This document shows positions 32,851 to 43,268 of a stretch of DNA of 64,000 bases, piece by piece; the stretch's first letter is position 1, and each line of letters begins with the position of its first letter. The stretch is from Pedobacter sp. SYP-B3415 (GTDB lineage: Bacteria; Bacteroidota; Bacteroidia; Sphingobacteriales; Sphingobacteriaceae). The notes beneath the pieces were generated by a model. It did no database searches. It was given only the letters and a program-made list of their open reading frames with translations, and had not been told where the DNA came from. The stretch lies in the NCBI RefSeq assembly GCF_004138205.1, contig NZ_RXNQ01000032.1, positions 186,001 to 250,000 on the forward strand. The letters are read 5' to 3'. A program made the position numbers and the translations under genes.

Positions 32851-33621
32851 ATGATAAAGAAACACCTGTTAATATGTTCAATAATTTTAGCGTTGTTGAT
32901 CATGGCAAAAGTGTTCGCTTACCAAATGCCCCAAGCAAAAAAACCGCTTCCGAAGGAAGAAAAAATCACTAAGAAAGCCACTGCGAGGGTGGTAAAAAAG
33001 GCGCCGGCAAGGCCTTACATTGCCCAGTTCAGTTTTGCAGATGAGAACCTCCCGGCGGGCGACCGGAGGGTAGAAAAGAAATTAAGGAAAACGTTATCTG
33101 CTCATGCCTACGGAAAACTGCAGACAAACTTATTGCATGTGCAGGCAGCAAAGTGGTTTCCGGTTATTGAGCCTATATTGGCGGCATACGGAATACCAAA
33201 CGATTTTAAATATATTGCCCTGGTAGAATCGGGTCTTAAAGTAGGGATCTCACCCAAAGGGGCAGCGGGCATCTGGCAGTTTATGCCGCAAACAGCCCGT
33301 AACTATGGCCTCAAGGTAAATCGCCATGTTGATGAACGCCACAACCTGCGCAAGTCTACCGTTGCAGCCTGCAGATATATACGCGAACTTTATGGAATTT
33401 TTGACAGCTGGACATTGGTTGCCGCTGCGTATAATGTTGGCGATGTAAGGTTGATGCGGCAGATTCACAGGCAAAACCAGGACAACTATTACAAAATGCG
33501 CCTTAACCGCGAGACGGGAGCGTATGTATATAAGCTGATCTCCATGAAACAGATTCTTGAAGATCCCGTCAAATATGGTTATGATAAAGGCAAATCACTG
33601 CTGGCCATGAACAACAATTAA
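32851..33621 (+). CDS. Exported lytic transglycosylase (SLT domain)
   Basis: This 256-residue protein has an N-terminal signal/anchor helix (residues ~4-22) and a basic linker. The SLT domain follows: FKYIALVESGLKVGISPKGAAGIWQFMPQTARNYGL, where the Glu of VESGL is the catalytic acid, then CRYIRELYGIFDSWTLVAAAYNVG. It cleaves the glycan strands of peptidoglycan with formation of 1,6-anhydroMurNAc. No LysM domain is present, unlike full MltD. The start at 32851 is set by a good purine-rich ribosome site; the open frame extends further upstream but without support. A full promoter and terminator bracket it. Confidence 0.88.
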   Translation: MIKKHLLICSIILALLIMAKVFAYQMPQAKKPLPKEEKITKKATARVVKKAPARPYIAQFSFADENLPAGDRRVEKKLRKTLSAHAYGKLQTNLLHVQAAKWFPVIEPILAAYGIPNDFKYIALVESGLKVGISPKGAAGIWQFMPQTARNYGLKVNRHVDERHNLRKSTVAACRYIRELYGIFDSWTLVAAAYNVGDVRLMRQIHRQNQDNYYKMRLNRETGAYVYKLISMKQILEDPVKYGYDKGKSLLAMNNN

Positions 33622-33645
33622 GATATTACAAAACGAGCATTTGGT

Positions 33646-33675
33646 AAAAGGATATCCTTCGGGATGTCCTTTTTT
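33646..33675 (+). terminator. Rho-independent terminator
   Basis: Stem AAAAGGATATCC with GGGATGTCCTTTT around a TTC loop, followed by T residues, 25 bp after the lytic transglycosylase stop. Confidence 0.8.
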
Positions 33676-33820
33676 GCTTGTAAGCAGATCTGGCGGCAAA
33701 ACAACCGCCAGGTTTGTTTGTTCAACATCAACAAAAGATTCCGGCTTTTCTTTTGATAAAATTTTTAGCATTTTTGTGCTGGAAAATGCCGCCTGCCGGC
33801 ATTGATTTTCAACTTAATAT

Positions 33821-36664
33821 ATGAGCAAAGACAACGTCGATCTGGGCGAGCAAAAGGATGTGGAGGTGTATGGTGCCCGGGTGCATAACCTTAAAAATAT
33901 TGATGTCAGTTTTCCAAGGAACCAGCTGGTGGTTGTAACCGGGTTAAGCGGAAGCGGCAAATCCTCGCTCGCATTTGATACGATCTATGCTGAGGGCCAG
34001 CGCCGCTACATGGAAACTTTCAGTGCCTATTCCCGGCAGTTTATGGGTGGCATGGAAAGACCGGATGTCGATAAGGTTTCCGGCCTTAGTCCGGTTATTG
34101 CTATCGAGCAAAAAACGACGAGCAAAAACCCGCGTTCTACCGTCGGTACCATTACAGAGATCTATGATTTTATGCGTCTGTTGTTTGCGCGTGTTGCAGA
34201 TGCGTTTTCGTACAACACCGGCGAGAAGATGGAACGTATGTCTGAAGATCAGATCATTGAAACCATTTTCAAAAAATATGATTCAGTACCGGTCAACATT
34301 TTGGCGCCGGTTGTAAAAGGAAGAAAAGGCCATTATCGTGAACTGTTTGAGCAGATCAGGAAACAGGGGTATGTGAAGGTCCGGGTTGACGGCGAGATCA
34401 AGGATATTGGTCCGAAAATGCAGGTAGACCGTTACAAGATCCACGATATTGAAGTGGTGATAGACCGGCTGCTTGTAGACCGCAAAGACCGTAAACGTTT
34501 ACTGGATTCGGTACAAACGGCAATGAAAATGGGTAAGGGCGTTATCAAGATCACAGATAAAGATGACAATGTATCTCATTTCAGTAAGTTTCTGATGTGC
34601 CCAACAACAGGGATCTCGTATGATGAGCCGCAGCCAAACAGTTTTTCGTTCAACTCCCCTTATGGAGCCTGCGAGCGGTGTAGTGGTTTGGGTTACATTA
34701 CCGTCGTAGACCGGGAGTCTGTCATTCCAAATCCCAAGCTGAGCATTATAAACGGCGGTCTTGCGCCCCTTGGCGAATACAGGGACACATTTATGTTTCA
34801 GGTGCTCAAAGCCCTGGGTAAAAAGTACAACTTTTCGCTTTCCACACCCATAGAGAAGCTTAGCGAAGAGGCAGTTGATATCATTTTGAATGGCAGTCCG
34901 GACCTGTTGAGCGTTCCGGTAGAATACAACAAATGGAACGTTCAGAACTATAGCATCACTTTTGACGGAATCATCAAGACGCTGGAAGAACAACAGGAAC
35001 GCCGTTCTGAAGGTATTACTGATGATATGGATGCCTTCAGGAAACTGAAAACCTGTCCGGAATGTAATGGTGCGCGCCTTAAACAGGAAAGTCTTCACTT
35101 TAAGGTGGCCGGTAAAAACATCTTTGAGCTGGCTTCAGTCGATATCAGCGAGCTCAAAGCCTGGTTCGCCAATGTCGAACCGCAGCTTTCAGATCGTCAA
35201 AATACAATTGCAAGGGAAATCTTAAAAGAGATCCGTGCAAGAATCGGTTTTCTGACTGATGTTGGCCTGACATATCTCACGCTCGACCGTACATCGCGGA
35301 CGCTGTCGGGGGGAGAAGCGCAGCGTATCCGCCTGGCTACGCAAATTGGTTCACAACTGATGAACGTCATGTACATTCTTGATGAGCCGAGCATCGGTCT
35401 TCACCAGCGTGATAATGAGCGCCTGATCCGGGCCTTAAAGGACCTCCGTGATCTGGGGAACACCGTTCTCGTTGTAGAACATGATAAAGATATGATCCTG
35501 GAGGCAGACTATGTGATTGATGTGGGGCCTGCCGCCGGTCTGCATGGGGGTACCGTGGTTGCACAGGGTCGGCCCGCAGATATTTTGAAGTCTGATACGC
35601 TGACGGCGGCCTACCTGAACGGGCGGAAGGAAATCCCGGTTCCGGCAAAGCGCCGAAAAGGAAATGGACACAAACTTTCTATCATCAAAGCAACCGGCCA
35701 TAACCTGAAAGAGGTATCGGTAGATTTCCCCCTCGGTAAATTTATTGCTGTTACCGGCGTGTCGGGGAGTGGTAAATCCAGTCTGATCACAGAAACGCTT
35801 TACCCGATTCTGAACCATCATTTTTTCAGGGCAAAGAAGACGCCGCTGCCTTATGAAAAGGTAACTGGCCTGAAGGAGATCGACAAGGTGATCGAGATTG
35901 ACCAGACGCCTATTGGCCGGACGCCAAGATCGAACCCATCAACTTATACTGGCGTGTTTTCAGATATCCGCAACCTGTTTGTTCAGCTCCCTGAAGCTAA
36001 GATCAGGGGGTATAAACCAGGTCGGTTCTCTTTTAATGTAAAGGGTGGCCGCTGCGAGACCTGCCAGGGTGCCGGCATGAAGGTCATAGAAATGAATTTT
36101 CTGCCTGATGTGCAGGTTCCCTGTGAGGAATGCTCGGGCAAACGATACAACCGTGAAACCCTTGAGGTTCGTTACCGGGGTAAGTCGATCAGTGATGTAC
36201 TCGATATGAGCATTGAAGATGCCGTTGAGTTTTTCGAGCATATACCCGCCATCTACAGAAAAATCCGGACCCTCAAAGATGTTGGTTTGGGTTACATTAC
36301 CTTGGGCCAATCATCTGTTACCCTCTCGGGTGGCGAAGCGCAACGGGTTAAACTGGCTACCGAACTTTCAAAAAAAGATACCGGAAAGACCTTTTACATT
36401 CTTGATGAACCTACAACGGGTCTCCACTTTGAAGATATCAGGGTGCTGCTCGGCGTGCTCGACGAACTCGTAGATCGCGGCAATACGGTTCTTGTCATCG
36501 AACATAACCTGGATGTCGTTAAGGTTGCTGACTGGGTAATTGACCTGGGAGAAGAAGGCGGTGCCGGGGGCGGAAGAATTATCTTCGAAGGCACACCGGA
36601 GGGACTCATCCAAAACCCAATCAGTCTGACAGGCAAATTCCTGAAGAAAGAGATGGAGGGTTAG
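33821..36664 (+). CDS. uvrA: Excinuclease ABC subunit A
   Basis: This 947-residue protein is full length. Two ABC ATPase modules are present: Walker [18 protein letters not shown] and [17 protein letters not shown], signature [17 protein letters not shown] and [16 protein letters not shown], and Walker [12 protein letters not shown] and [12 protein letters not shown]. Zinc fingers show as [18 protein letters not shown] and the [19 protein letters not shown] pair. UvrA finds bulky lesions and loads UvrB. It is monocistronic with a terminator at its end. Confidence 0.98.
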   Translation: MSKDNVDLGEQKDVEVYGARVHNLKNIDVSFPRNQLVVVTGLSGSGKSSLAFDTIYAEGQRRYMETFSAYSRQFMGGMERPDVDKVSGLSPVIAIEQKTTSKNPRSTVGTITEIYDFMRLLFARVADAFSYNTGEKMERMSEDQIIETIFKKYDSVPVNILAPVVKGRKGHYRELFEQIRKQGYVKVRVDGEIKDIGPKMQVDRYKIHDIEVVIDRLLVDRKDRKRLLDSVQTAMKMGKGVIKITDKDDNVSHFSKFLMCPTTGISYDEPQPNSFSFNSPYGACERCSGLGYITVVDRESVIPNPKLSIINGGLAPLGEYRDTFMFQVLKALGKKYNFSLSTPIEKLSEEAVDIILNGSPDLLSVPVEYNKWNVQNYSITFDGIIKTLEEQQERRSEGITDDMDAFRKLKTCPECNGARLKQESLHFKVAGKNIFELASVDISELKAWFANVEPQLSDRQNTIAREILKEIRARIGFLTDVGLTYLTLDRTSRTLSGGEAQRIRLATQIGSQLMNVMYILDEPSIGLHQRDNERLIRALKDLRDLGNTVLVVEHDKDMILEADYVIDVGPAAGLHGGTVVAQGRPADILKSDTLTAAYLNGRKEIPVPAKRRKGNGHKLSIIKATGHNLKEVSVDFPLGKFIAVTGVSGSGKSSLITETLYPILNHHFFRAKKTPLPYEKVTGLKEIDKVIEIDQTPIGRTPRSNPSTYTGVFSDIRNLFVQLPEAKIRGYKPGRFSFNVKGGRCETCQGAGMKVIEMNFLPDVQVPCEECSGKRYNRETLEVRYRGKSISDVLDMSIEDAVEFFEHIPAIYRKIRTLKDVGLGYITLGQSSVTLSGGEAQRVKLATELSKKDTGKTFYILDEPTTGLHFEDIRVLLGVLDELVDRGNTVLVIEHNLDVVKVADWVIDLGEEGGAGGGRIIFEGTPEGLIQNPISLTGKFLKKEMEG

Positions 36665-36690
36665 CCGCAGGCGCAACACTCAAATAACAG

Positions 36691-36727
36691 AGAAGCCGGT
36701 TCCAAATGAAACCGGCTTCTTTATTTG
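36691..36727. terminator. Terminator hairpin between convergent uvrA and GH20 genes
   Basis: Arms GAAGCCGGTT (36692-36701) and AACCGGCTTC (36710-36719), then TTTATTT. It serves uvrA and can also act on the opposite strand. Confidence 0.85.
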
Positions 36728-36728
36728 T

Positions 36729-38642
36729 TTACTTGCCAACCCGCTTGCCAAGATCGCTTACGGGAATGCTGATCAGGCGGCCTACCTGTTCTTTACCGCG
36801 ATATGAGACGACCCGCAGGAGCGAAGCATCTTTTGGCACTGCTACCGGTGCGGTGTATTTCGGATAAAAACGGTCGGGCGTTGAATTATCGAAGCTGTAG
36901 TAAATATCAAGTCCCTGGATTTCCGGCGTAAGTTCTACAGAAAGCGATTTATCTGCCGCCCGCCGTACCCGGATCGCCGGGTCATAAATCGCCGGAGAAT
37001 ATTTGGTTTCTGCCAGGTCCAGGCGCTTAAAATGGTCTTCGGTACGGCTTACAAAGTCATTCCATTCTTTTTTGTCTGCCGGTGACCATGCTGACTCCGC
37101 GATAGCAAAACCCCGGGGCCACGTCATGTACTCGGCCTGGCGGATATTGTAGATCTGCTCAGTCCAAAGGTTGGCCTGCGCGCCGATAATATATTTCGGG
37201 TTTACACCCGCCGGAACAGGATTAAACTGGTAACTTTTATTTAACCTCAGGCTGGCATAAACACGCGGTTCGGTTGCCTCATCTGCCTGCATGTAGTCGA
37301 TATAAGCAAATTCAGTGGGGCTCATCACTACATTGTGGCCGGCCTTTGCCGCCTCGATGCCGTACTTCATACCGCGCCAGCTCATCACGGCCGCAGTAGG
37401 CGATACGCCGCCTTCGAGGATCTCGTCCCAACCCATAAATTTTTTACCCTTAGAGATCACAATCTGCTCAACCCGTTTTTCGAAATAAGCCTGTACCTGT
37501 GGAATTGTCTTAAGACCTTCACGTTTCATGAGTTGCTTAACCTGCTCATTTTTTTCCCAAAAATTATGCGGTGCTTCATCACCGCCGAGGTGAATGTATT
37601 CAAACGGAAAGAGTTTCGCAATCTGGGTAATAACGGTATCTAAAAATGTATAAACCTTCTCATTTGCCGGGCACAGCGTGTTGTCAAGCAAAGCGATAGG
37701 CGGGGCACCGCGCGACCAGTCCATAATCTGTTCGCCGGAGCGCACTTTGTAATTTTCAGCGCCGGGTGTGCAGGATAGCTCAGGGTACGACGCAATCGCC
37801 GCCAGACTGTGCCCCGGTACATCAACTTCTGGTAAAATGTTTACGAATCGTTCCTTTGCATATTGTACAAGTTCACGAATGTCATCCTGGGTATAAAAGC
37901 CGCCATAGTTGCGCGGTTCGTTCGCTGCCGGCGGCGTAAAATTGCCGAAAGTGCCAACTTTTTTTACATTCCATGCGCCGACTTCAGTTAGCTTGGGCAG
38001 ACCCTTTATTTCAATCCGCCAGCCTTCATCATCTGTAAGGTGCAGATGCAGGAGGTTGAATTTATACCGAACCATAGCATCGATATATTGTTTCACTTCA
38101 TCTTTCGTAAAAAAGTGCCGGGCAACATCGAACATGAGTCCACGCCATCCCAATCGGGGGTAATCGGTAATTTCCAGACAGGGTACATGCCATTTTACGC
38201 CGGCAACCTTCTCTTTACTTTCAATTTCTGCCGGGAACAACTGTAGCAGCGTCTGTACTCCGTAAAAGATGCCGTTAGCTTCATTCGCGCGGATCAGAAT
38301 CTGCTGCGGGGTAACGCTTAACTGGTAACCTTCAGCGCCCAGCGTTTCGTCTTTCTTGGCAAGGAGCACAAAACGAATAGCCGGTGTCTTATCACTGTGT
38401 GTTACCTGGTTCACGAAACTGCCGGTTGCCGCTCCTATCTTTTCCTTCAGGAGATCGGTAGCTATTTTTAGCTCGGGTACCGCTGCACATTGTATGGTAA
38501 CCTGCTGCGGGAGCGCAAAGTGCCCGCCGTTTTTTACAAGGGATACCGGCTCGGGAATGAGATTTACGTTCGCAGATCGCTGTTGTGCTGCCAGAGAGAG
38601 GGAGAACGCCAAAGCCAGCAGGAGACAGGTAAGTTGTTTCAT
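36729..38642 (-). CDS. Exported beta-N-acetylhexosaminidase (GH20)
   Basis: This 637-residue protein has a signal peptide (LSLAAQ). A GH20b N-terminal domain (NLIPEPVSLVKNGGHFALPQ) precedes the catalytic barrel with GWRGLMFDVARHFFTKDEVKQYIDAM, LHLHLTDDEGWRIEIKGLP, EVDVPGHSLAAIASYPEL, the key HLGGDEAPHNFWEKN (Asp-Glu pair for substrate-assisted catalysis) and FMGWDEILEGG. A beta C-terminal domain (LDIYYSFDNSTPDRF) closes it. It removes terminal GlcNAc/GalNAc from chitooligosaccharides or glycans. I prefer the ATG at 38642. No SusC/SusD or sulfatase lies nearby, so this is not a glycan-use locus. Confidence 0.94.
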   Translation of the reverse strand: MKQLTCLLLALAFSLSLAAQQRSANVNLIPEPVSLVKNGGHFALPQQVTIQCAAVPELKIATDLLKEKIGAATGSFVNQVTHSDKTPAIRFVLLAKKDETLGAEGYQLSVTPQQILIRANEANGIFYGVQTLLQLFPAEIESKEKVAGVKWHVPCLEITDYPRLGWRGLMFDVARHFFTKDEVKQYIDAMVRYKFNLLHLHLTDDEGWRIEIKGLPKLTEVGAWNVKKVGTFGNFTPPAANEPRNYGGFYTQDDIRELVQYAKERFVNILPEVDVPGHSLAAIASYPELSCTPGAENYKVRSGEQIMDWSRGAPPIALLDNTLCPANEKVYTFLDTVITQIAKLFPFEYIHLGGDEAPHNFWEKNEQVKQLMKREGLKTIPQVQAYFEKRVEQIVISKGKKFMGWDEILEGGVSPTAAVMSWRGMKYGIEAAKAGHNVVMSPTEFAYIDYMQADEATEPRVYASLRLNKSYQFNPVPAGVNPKYIIGAQANLWTEQIYNIRQAEYMTWPRGFAIAESAWSPADKKEWNDFVSRTEDHFKRLDLAETKYSPAIYDPAIRVRRAADKSLSVELTPEIQGLDIYYSFDNSTPDRFYPKYTAPVAVPKDASLLRVVSYRGKEQVGRLISIPVSDLGKRVGK

Positions 38643-38738
38643 GTTGATGTGTTTAAGCATAAGCCTGCAATTTATTAAATTATATTCTGATTCGCCCGCG
38701 GTAAAACATTTTGCCGCTACCGGAACTTTGGATAACTA

Positions 38739-38746
38739 TACCTTTG
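38739..38746 (+). promoter_or_regulatory. TAnnTTTG promoter box four bases before nnr
   Basis: TACCTTTG followed by TTTT and the ATG at 38751. Exact match. A TTTG lies 25 nt upstream (38710-38713), slightly far for a -33 box. Confidence 0.6.
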
Positions 38747-38750
38747 TTTT

Positions 38751-40238
38751 ATGCAGACAATCCTGACGGCAGCGCAAATGCGACAAGCCGATGAACATAC
38801 AATCAGTCAGCGCTCGATTTCCTCACTGACGCTCATGGAAGAAGCCTCGCGCGCTTTTGCAGAAGCCTTTGTTCATTGTGAACCCGACAGGAAGATCAGC
38901 ATTCATATATTTGCGGGTCAGGGCAACAACGGCGGCGACGGTCTGGCCATTGCACGGCTGTTGAAAGCAGAGGGCTACCCACAGGTACAGGTCAGTATTG
39001 CGGCATTTACCGGCGGGGAAAGCCCCGACTTCAGCGAAAATCTGATACGCTTACGGCAGGCAGGCATTGAACCGGTATGGATAAAGGATCAATCTGCAGA
39101 TTTCTCTGAGCCCGCTACTGTTGTCATTGACGCAATTTTTGGCTCCGGACTGAACAGGCCACTTAGCGGTGGCTACGCCTGGCTGGCCGGGCGGATCAAT
39201 GCGATGAGCGCCCGGGTCTATGCGGTTGATATTCCAAGCGGCCTTTCTGCTGAACAGCCTTTTGCAGGCGCGTATACCTGCATCCGTGCGCAGCAAACCT
39301 TCACATTTCAAAGGCCGAAACGTAGTTTCTTTATGCCGGAGTCTGCACATGCCCAAATCGGATTTACTGTACTCGATATTGGCCTTGATGAAAGTTTTAT
39401 CGAAGCGCAACCCACCGATATGTATCTTCTGGAGGCAACAGATATCAAAGCGCTGTTAAAGCCCCGCCTGCCATTTACGCACAAAGGAACCTATGGGCAT
39501 GCTTTGCTTATAGCGGGCAGTCCGGCTACCATGGGCGCGGCGCTTCTTGCGGCCAGCGGCTGTCTGAACGCAGGCGCCGGACTTACCACGCTGGCCATCC
39601 CGGAGCAGGGCCTGACAGCATTGAACGCGGCGTTGCCGGAAGTGATGGCTATGACAGACCACAGTCTGTTTGAGGCCGGACAGTTGGAACGATTCGCCGC
39701 CATTGCGGCCGGTCCCGGCATGGGAACCGACGCTAAAGCGGTCAGCAAGATTGACAGCCTCCTGGAAACAGGCAGGCCGCTTCTTCTCGACGCCGATGCG
39801 CTCAATATCCTTGCGGAGAAACATTGGGTGGAACGTTTGGCTCCGGGCAGCGTGCTTACACCGCATATGAAAGAATTCGACCGGCTTTTTGGTGTTTCCG
39901 ACAGTTGGTCACAGCGCCTGGACCGTGCAAAGGAAGCTGCAGTCAGATACGGACTGCATATCGTACTTAAAAATCAATATACTTTTATTGTAGGCGGACA
40001 GGGCCATATTTTCGTAAACCCGACAGGCGATCCGGCGATGGCGCAGGGTGGAATGGGCGATGTGCTTACCGGTATCCTGACGGCATTTCTGGCTCAGGGT
40101 TATCCAACTGCAGAAGCCTGTAAAATAGGTTGTTATGTGCACGGCTCCGCCGGATCCACCCTGGCAAAAGACCAGTTCGTGGTGTCGGCATCTGCGGTAG
40201 CAGCCCGCATTCCGCTTGAGTTAAAAAGTCTGCTGTAA
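38751..40238 (+). CDS. nnr: Bifunctional NAD(P)H-hydrate epimerase/dehydratase
   Basis: This 495-residue fusion contains an N-terminal YjeF_N (epimerase) domain with GQGNNGGDGLAIARLL and DAIFGSGLNRPLSGGYAWLAGRINA, and a C-terminal carbohydrate-kinase-like domain with THKGTYGHALLIAGSPATMGAALLAASGCLNAGAGLTT, AAGPGMGTD, LLLDADALN, TPHMKEFDRLFG and NPTGDPAMAQGGMGDVLTGILTAFLAQG. It repairs damaged hydrated NADH and NADPH. The order matches the E. coli fusion. The 3' end lies 6 bp from the convergent anti-sigma gene. Confidence 0.96.
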   Translation: MQTILTAAQMRQADEHTISQRSISSLTLMEEASRAFAEAFVHCEPDRKISIHIFAGQGNNGGDGLAIARLLKAEGYPQVQVSIAAFTGGESPDFSENLIRLRQAGIEPVWIKDQSADFSEPATVVIDAIFGSGLNRPLSGGYAWLAGRINAMSARVYAVDIPSGLSAEQPFAGAYTCIRAQQTFTFQRPKRSFFMPESAHAQIGFTVLDIGLDESFIEAQPTDMYLLEATDIKALLKPRLPFTHKGTYGHALLIAGSPATMGAALLAASGCLNAGAGLTTLAIPEQGLTALNAALPEVMAMTDHSLFEAGQLERFAAIAAGPGMGTDAKAVSKIDSLLETGRPLLLDADALNILAEKHWVERLAPGSVLTPHMKEFDRLFGVSDSWSQRLDRAKEAAVRYGLHIVLKNQYTFIVGGQGHIFVNPTGDPAMAQGGMGDVLTGILTAFLAQGYPTAEACKIGCYVHGSAGSTLAKDQFVVSASAVAARIPLELKSLL

Positions 40239-40244
40239 AACTGA

Positions 40245-41111
40245 TCAGATCGATACTGCGCCCATTACGACCATCTGTTCGAGTGTCGGGTTTTTGCTTC
40301 CGCCGGCAGGCTCGAGTGTAACCGCGAATGCCTGGGCTGTCTCGATTTCTTTCATCCTGATCATCATGCTGCTGGTATCAGCGCCTGCGTCAAAGACACC
40401 AAGATCGACCGGTTTGCCGTTAACAAGGGCCCATAACTGATACTGATGAGCTTTGTCGGTTTTTGGAAGCGCCAGGTTGGCATTGTTCACCATCACTGCT
40501 TTGCTCTTTTTATTCCAGTAAAGCATCATTTTAGCATCGGGAGTTTTCGCTGTACCGGCAAGCTTAACAGCCGCCCAATTCGCATCTGCGCTCATACTGA
40601 GCATTTCTTTAAGCTCCTCGTTGCTTTTTTGTATGTAACCGGCATTGCGCGTGTATTGCTGGTTCTGCTGGCTGAGGCCGGCTATCTGGTCCCGGGCAAC
40701 ATTAAGTTCATTATACGTGTAGAACAGTGCGCCAACACTTAACACCAGCAGGGCCACGGCTGCTGCGAGCGAAAACTGCAGTCTGCGAACTTTGCCAGAA
40801 TGCGTTTCAAGCTGGACAACAGGTGTTGCGGGCGCAGCTGAAGATACAGAAGGTTCCGGCTCCTCAATAATACCGGGAGATACGGTTAGGTTTAAACTGG
40901 AAAACAATCGTTGCTGCACATCAGCATCAGGTTCAACGGCGTTTGCTAGCGCGTACCGTTCGAGCGCAAGTTCAATCGCGGCAATCTCATCGGCGATCTC
41001 CTTATGCTTCGCAGCGAGTTCCTCGACCTGTATGGCTTCTTCGGGTGAAAGTTCACCCAGCGCATACAGCTCGAGAATTCCTGATTCCAAATATGATCTG
41101 ATATCTTCCAC
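40245..41111 (-). CDS. Anti-sigma factor (RskA-like, single-pass)
   Basis: This 288-residue protein has a cytoplasmic N-terminus with an anti-sigma-type helical segment (IRSYLESGILELYALGELSPEEAIQVEELAAKHKEIADEIAAIE, like the LYALG/ALGALD block in RskA). One membrane helix (about residues 113-132, LQFSLAAAVALLVLSVGALFY) and a coiled linker (LNVARDQIAGLSQQNQQYTRNAGYIQ) lead to a C-terminal RskA sensor domain (YQLWALVNGKPVDLGVFDA). It starts 2 bp after the sigma gene on the same strand, so it is almost certainly that factor's regulator. The signal it senses is unknown. Confidence 0.9.
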   Translation of the reverse strand: MEDIRSYLESGILELYALGELSPEEAIQVEELAAKHKEIADEIAAIELALERYALANAVEPDADVQQRLFSSLNLTVSPGIIEEPEPSVSSAAPATPVVQLETHSGKVRRLQFSLAAAVALLVLSVGALFYTYNELNVARDQIAGLSQQNQQYTRNAGYIQKSNEELKEMLSMSADANWAAVKLAGTAKTPDAKMMLYWNKKSKAVMVNNANLALPKTDKAHQYQLWALVNGKPVDLGVFDAGADTSSMMIRMKEIETAQAFAVTLEPAGGSKNPTLEQMVVMGAVSI

Positions 41112-41113
41112 TG

Positions 41114-41665
41114 CTAATTAAAGTTCTTTCTCAATTCCATAATGGCCAAGCGTATCCGGGTCTTGACCGTACCCAAGGGTAATTCTAAGGCTTCTGAAAC
41201 CTCAACATGCGTATATCCTTTAAAATAAACGAGTTCAAGTACCTTTTGCAGATCGGGTTTTAAACTGCCGATCAGGTCTTTCATGCCAAGTGTATCCGGA
41301 TTAAAACTTACGTTGTTTTCCCTGTCGATAACACTTACGTTATTTTCAATGTCCTGGTTTTTCGAAGCGTTCTTAAAATCTTTAGAACGTAACTTATCTA
41401 TGCTGAGGTTACGCGCGATATTCATCATCCACGTAAAAAGCCTTCCTTTCGATGAATCGTAACTGTCTACAGAGTGCCAGATCTTCACAAATGTTTCCTG
41501 CAGAAGGTCCTCTGCAATCTCGGTTTGAGTAACGATACGCGAAATGACACCATAAAGTGCACCTGAATACATTTGGTAAAGTCGCTTCAAAATAACCGGA
41601 TCCTTGCGTTGAAGCGCAAGAACCAGTTCAGGTTCAGATATAGGTGTTTTTTTTTGTGAGGTCAC
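41114..41665 (-). CDS. ECF RNA polymerase sigma factor
   Basis: This 183-residue protein has sigma region 2 (YGVISRIVTQTEIAEDLLQETFVKIWHSVDSYDSSKGRLFTWMMNIARNLSIDKLRS) and region 4 (LVYFKGYTHVEVSEALELPLGTVKTRIRLAIMELRK), with no region 1 or 3. It resembles the SigK/RskA-linked group. The start codon is GTG. It is followed within 2 bp by its anti-sigma gene and preceded 49 bp by lipA on the same strand, so all three could share a transcript. The target promoters are not identified here. Confidence 0.92.
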   Translation of the reverse strand: MTSQKKTPISEPELVLALQRKDPVILKRLYQMYSGALYGVISRIVTQTEIAEDLLQETFVKIWHSVDSYDSSKGRLFTWMMNIARNLSIDKLRSKDFKNASKNQDIENNVSVIDRENNVSFNPDTLGMKDLIGSLKPDLQKVLELVYFKGYTHVEVSEALELPLGTVKTRIRLAIMELRKNFN

Positions 41666-41714
41666 TCTAGTGGGCTAAGATAATGAATTAAACACCAAAA
41701 AGGAACCTTTGTTT

Positions 41715-42605
41715 TTAGCCGATCAGCGACAGATCGAACAAATGTTTTTCTGCATGATAAGAAGACCGCACGAGCGGACCGCTTTCTACGTATTTCAGGC
41801 CTTTTGCAAGACCAACTTCTTTATATTTTGCAAACTGATCGGGGTGGATCCAGTCTACCACAGGGTGGTGATTTTTTGTTGGCTGCAGGTACTGTCCCAG
41901 TGTCAGGATGTGCACGCCATTGGCCACAAGGTCATCCATTGCTTCAAAGACGTCGTCTTCTGTTTCCCCAAGCCCAAGCATGATACCTGTTTTGGTACGC
42001 AGCTTATGCTCAGAGATCCTTTTCAGACATTCGAGGCTCCGGTCATATTTTGCCTGAATGCGTACCTGCCTGGTTAGCCGGCGTACGGTTTCCATATTGT
42101 GCGAAACAACCTCCGGACGTTCTGCCAACACGCGATACAAATTATCCCACTGACCCTTGAAGTCGGGAATCAGTGTTTCAAGCGTTGTTTCAGGACTTTC
42201 CCGACGAATGGCCTGCAGTGTTTCGGCCCAGATGATTGAGCCGCCATCTTTCAGGTCATCACGGTCTACTGAAGTAATTACGCAATGTTTGACACCCATT
42301 AGTCTGACCGAATCTGCAACCCGGTTTGGCTCGCCGGCATCGACGGCAAGGGGCCGGCCGGTGGCAACCGCGCAGAATGAACAGGAGCGGGTACAGATAT
42401 TACCAAGAATCATGAACGTTGCCGTGCCCGCACCCCAGCATTCGCCCATGTTTGGACAATTGCCGCTTTCGCAAATGGTATGCAGCTTGTGTGTATCAAC
42501 CAGGTTTCGAACCTGAGCATATTCCTTACCAACAGGTAGCTTAACGCGAAGCCAGTCTGGTTTTCTCTTTACCTCAACCGCGGGAACTACAGGCAATTCA
42601 ATCAT
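41715..42605 (-). CDS. lipA: Lipoyl synthase
   Basis: This 296-residue radical-SAM enzyme has both iron-sulfur sites: the auxiliary cluster cysteines in [14 protein letters not shown] and the SAM-cluster motif CTRSCSFC. Further conserved blocks are [30 protein letters not shown] and [14 protein letters not shown]. It inserts sulfur at C6 and C8 of octanoyl groups on lipoyl domains. The ATG at 42605 is preferred: an exact promoter box stands four bases upstream, and the nine extra residues of a longer form carry Cys and no conserved sequence. An E1-beta dehydrogenase gene, a user of lipoyl domains, ends the window. Confidence 0.97.
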   Translation of the reverse strand: MIELPVVPAVEVKRKPDWLRVKLPVGKEYAQVRNLVDTHKLHTICESGNCPNMGECWGAGTATFMILGNICTRSCSFCAVATGRPLAVDAGEPNRVADSVRLMGVKHCVITSVDRDDLKDGGSIIWAETLQAIRRESPETTLETLIPDFKGQWDNLYRVLAERPEVVSHNMETVRRLTRQVRIQAKYDRSLECLKRISEHKLRTKTGIMLGLGETEDDVFEAMDDLVANGVHILTLGQYLQPTKNHHPVVDWIHPDQFAKYKEVGLAKGLKYVESGPLVRSSYHAEKHLFDLSLIG

Positions 42606-42609
42606 ACAG

Positions 42610-42617
42610 CAAAGGTA
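42610..42617 (-). promoter_or_regulatory. TAnnTTTG promoter box four bases before lipA
   Basis: On the minus strand TACCTTTG, CTGT, ATG. Exact match to the -7 element. The -33 region has only TTCG at the expected place. Confidence 0.6.
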
Positions 42618-42781
42618 AAGAATAGAAAACAAATCTGCGAAGCGGCTACTGTCTATGGCGTGTAAGAAGATGGCCTGGCCGGCAGGGCAGGAGCTTTACC
42701 TTTTTCATATGAACTTCAGTTTTGATGCCGGATTGCAAAATTTCATTCAGAAAACGTAACCTTGTGGAAAATAGCTGATCT

Positions 42782-43186
42782 ATGGCAACCTCAAAAATAA
42801 CCTATAACGGCGGTCTCCGCACCACGTCCGTACACCTGAAATCGGGTAATGAAATTTTAACAGATGCTCCGGTTGATAACAAGGGCAAGGGCGAAGCCTT
42901 TTCACCTACCGACCTGCTGGCAACGTCGCTTGGTAACTGCATGCTGACCATCATTGGTATTGCGGCAAACGAACACGGTTTTAGTATTGACGGTGCTACT
43001 GCCGAGGTAACAAAAATTATGGGCGAACAGCCGAGAAGGGTAACAGGCATTACCATCGAATTGCATTTTCATGCACAGGAGTATAGCCAGAAACAACGTT
43101 CGATTATTGAAAATTCGGCAAAAACCTGCCCGGTTGCATATAGTTTACATCCTGACATCCAGAAAACGATAAGCTTTAATTATTAG
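42782..43186 (+). CDS. OsmC family protein
   Basis: This 134-residue cytoplasmic protein has the OsmC/Ohr fold signature: SPTDLLATSLGNCMLTIIGIAANEHGFSIDGATAEVTKIMG, with one redox cysteine (GNCM), and KTCPVAYSLHPDI with the second. The two cysteines reduce organic or fatty-acid hydroperoxides with a lipoyl or thiol reductant in characterised members. OsmC-type members may also have other roles. It is single, 177 bp from lipA, in the opposite direction, with a weak TAACCTTG box about 17 nt before the ATG. Confidence 0.9.
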   Translation: MATSKITYNGGLRTTSVHLKSGNEILTDAPVDNKGKGEAFSPTDLLATSLGNCMLTIIGIAANEHGFSIDGATAEVTKIMGEQPRRVTGITIELHFHAQEYSQKQRSIIENSAKTCPVAYSLHPDIQKTISFNY

Positions 43187-43242
43187 TCCGTCATTTTTAG
43201 GATTTTCCTAAAGAAATACCGGGATTTTATTGATAATCGTTC

Positions 43243-43250
43243 TAAATTTG
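43243..43250 (+). promoter_or_regulatory. TAnnTTTG promoter box for mqo
   Basis: TAAATTTG, exact -7 match, 18 nt before the mqo start codon. Confidence 0.5.
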
Positions 43251-43268
43251 CGGTTCGCGAGAATTTGA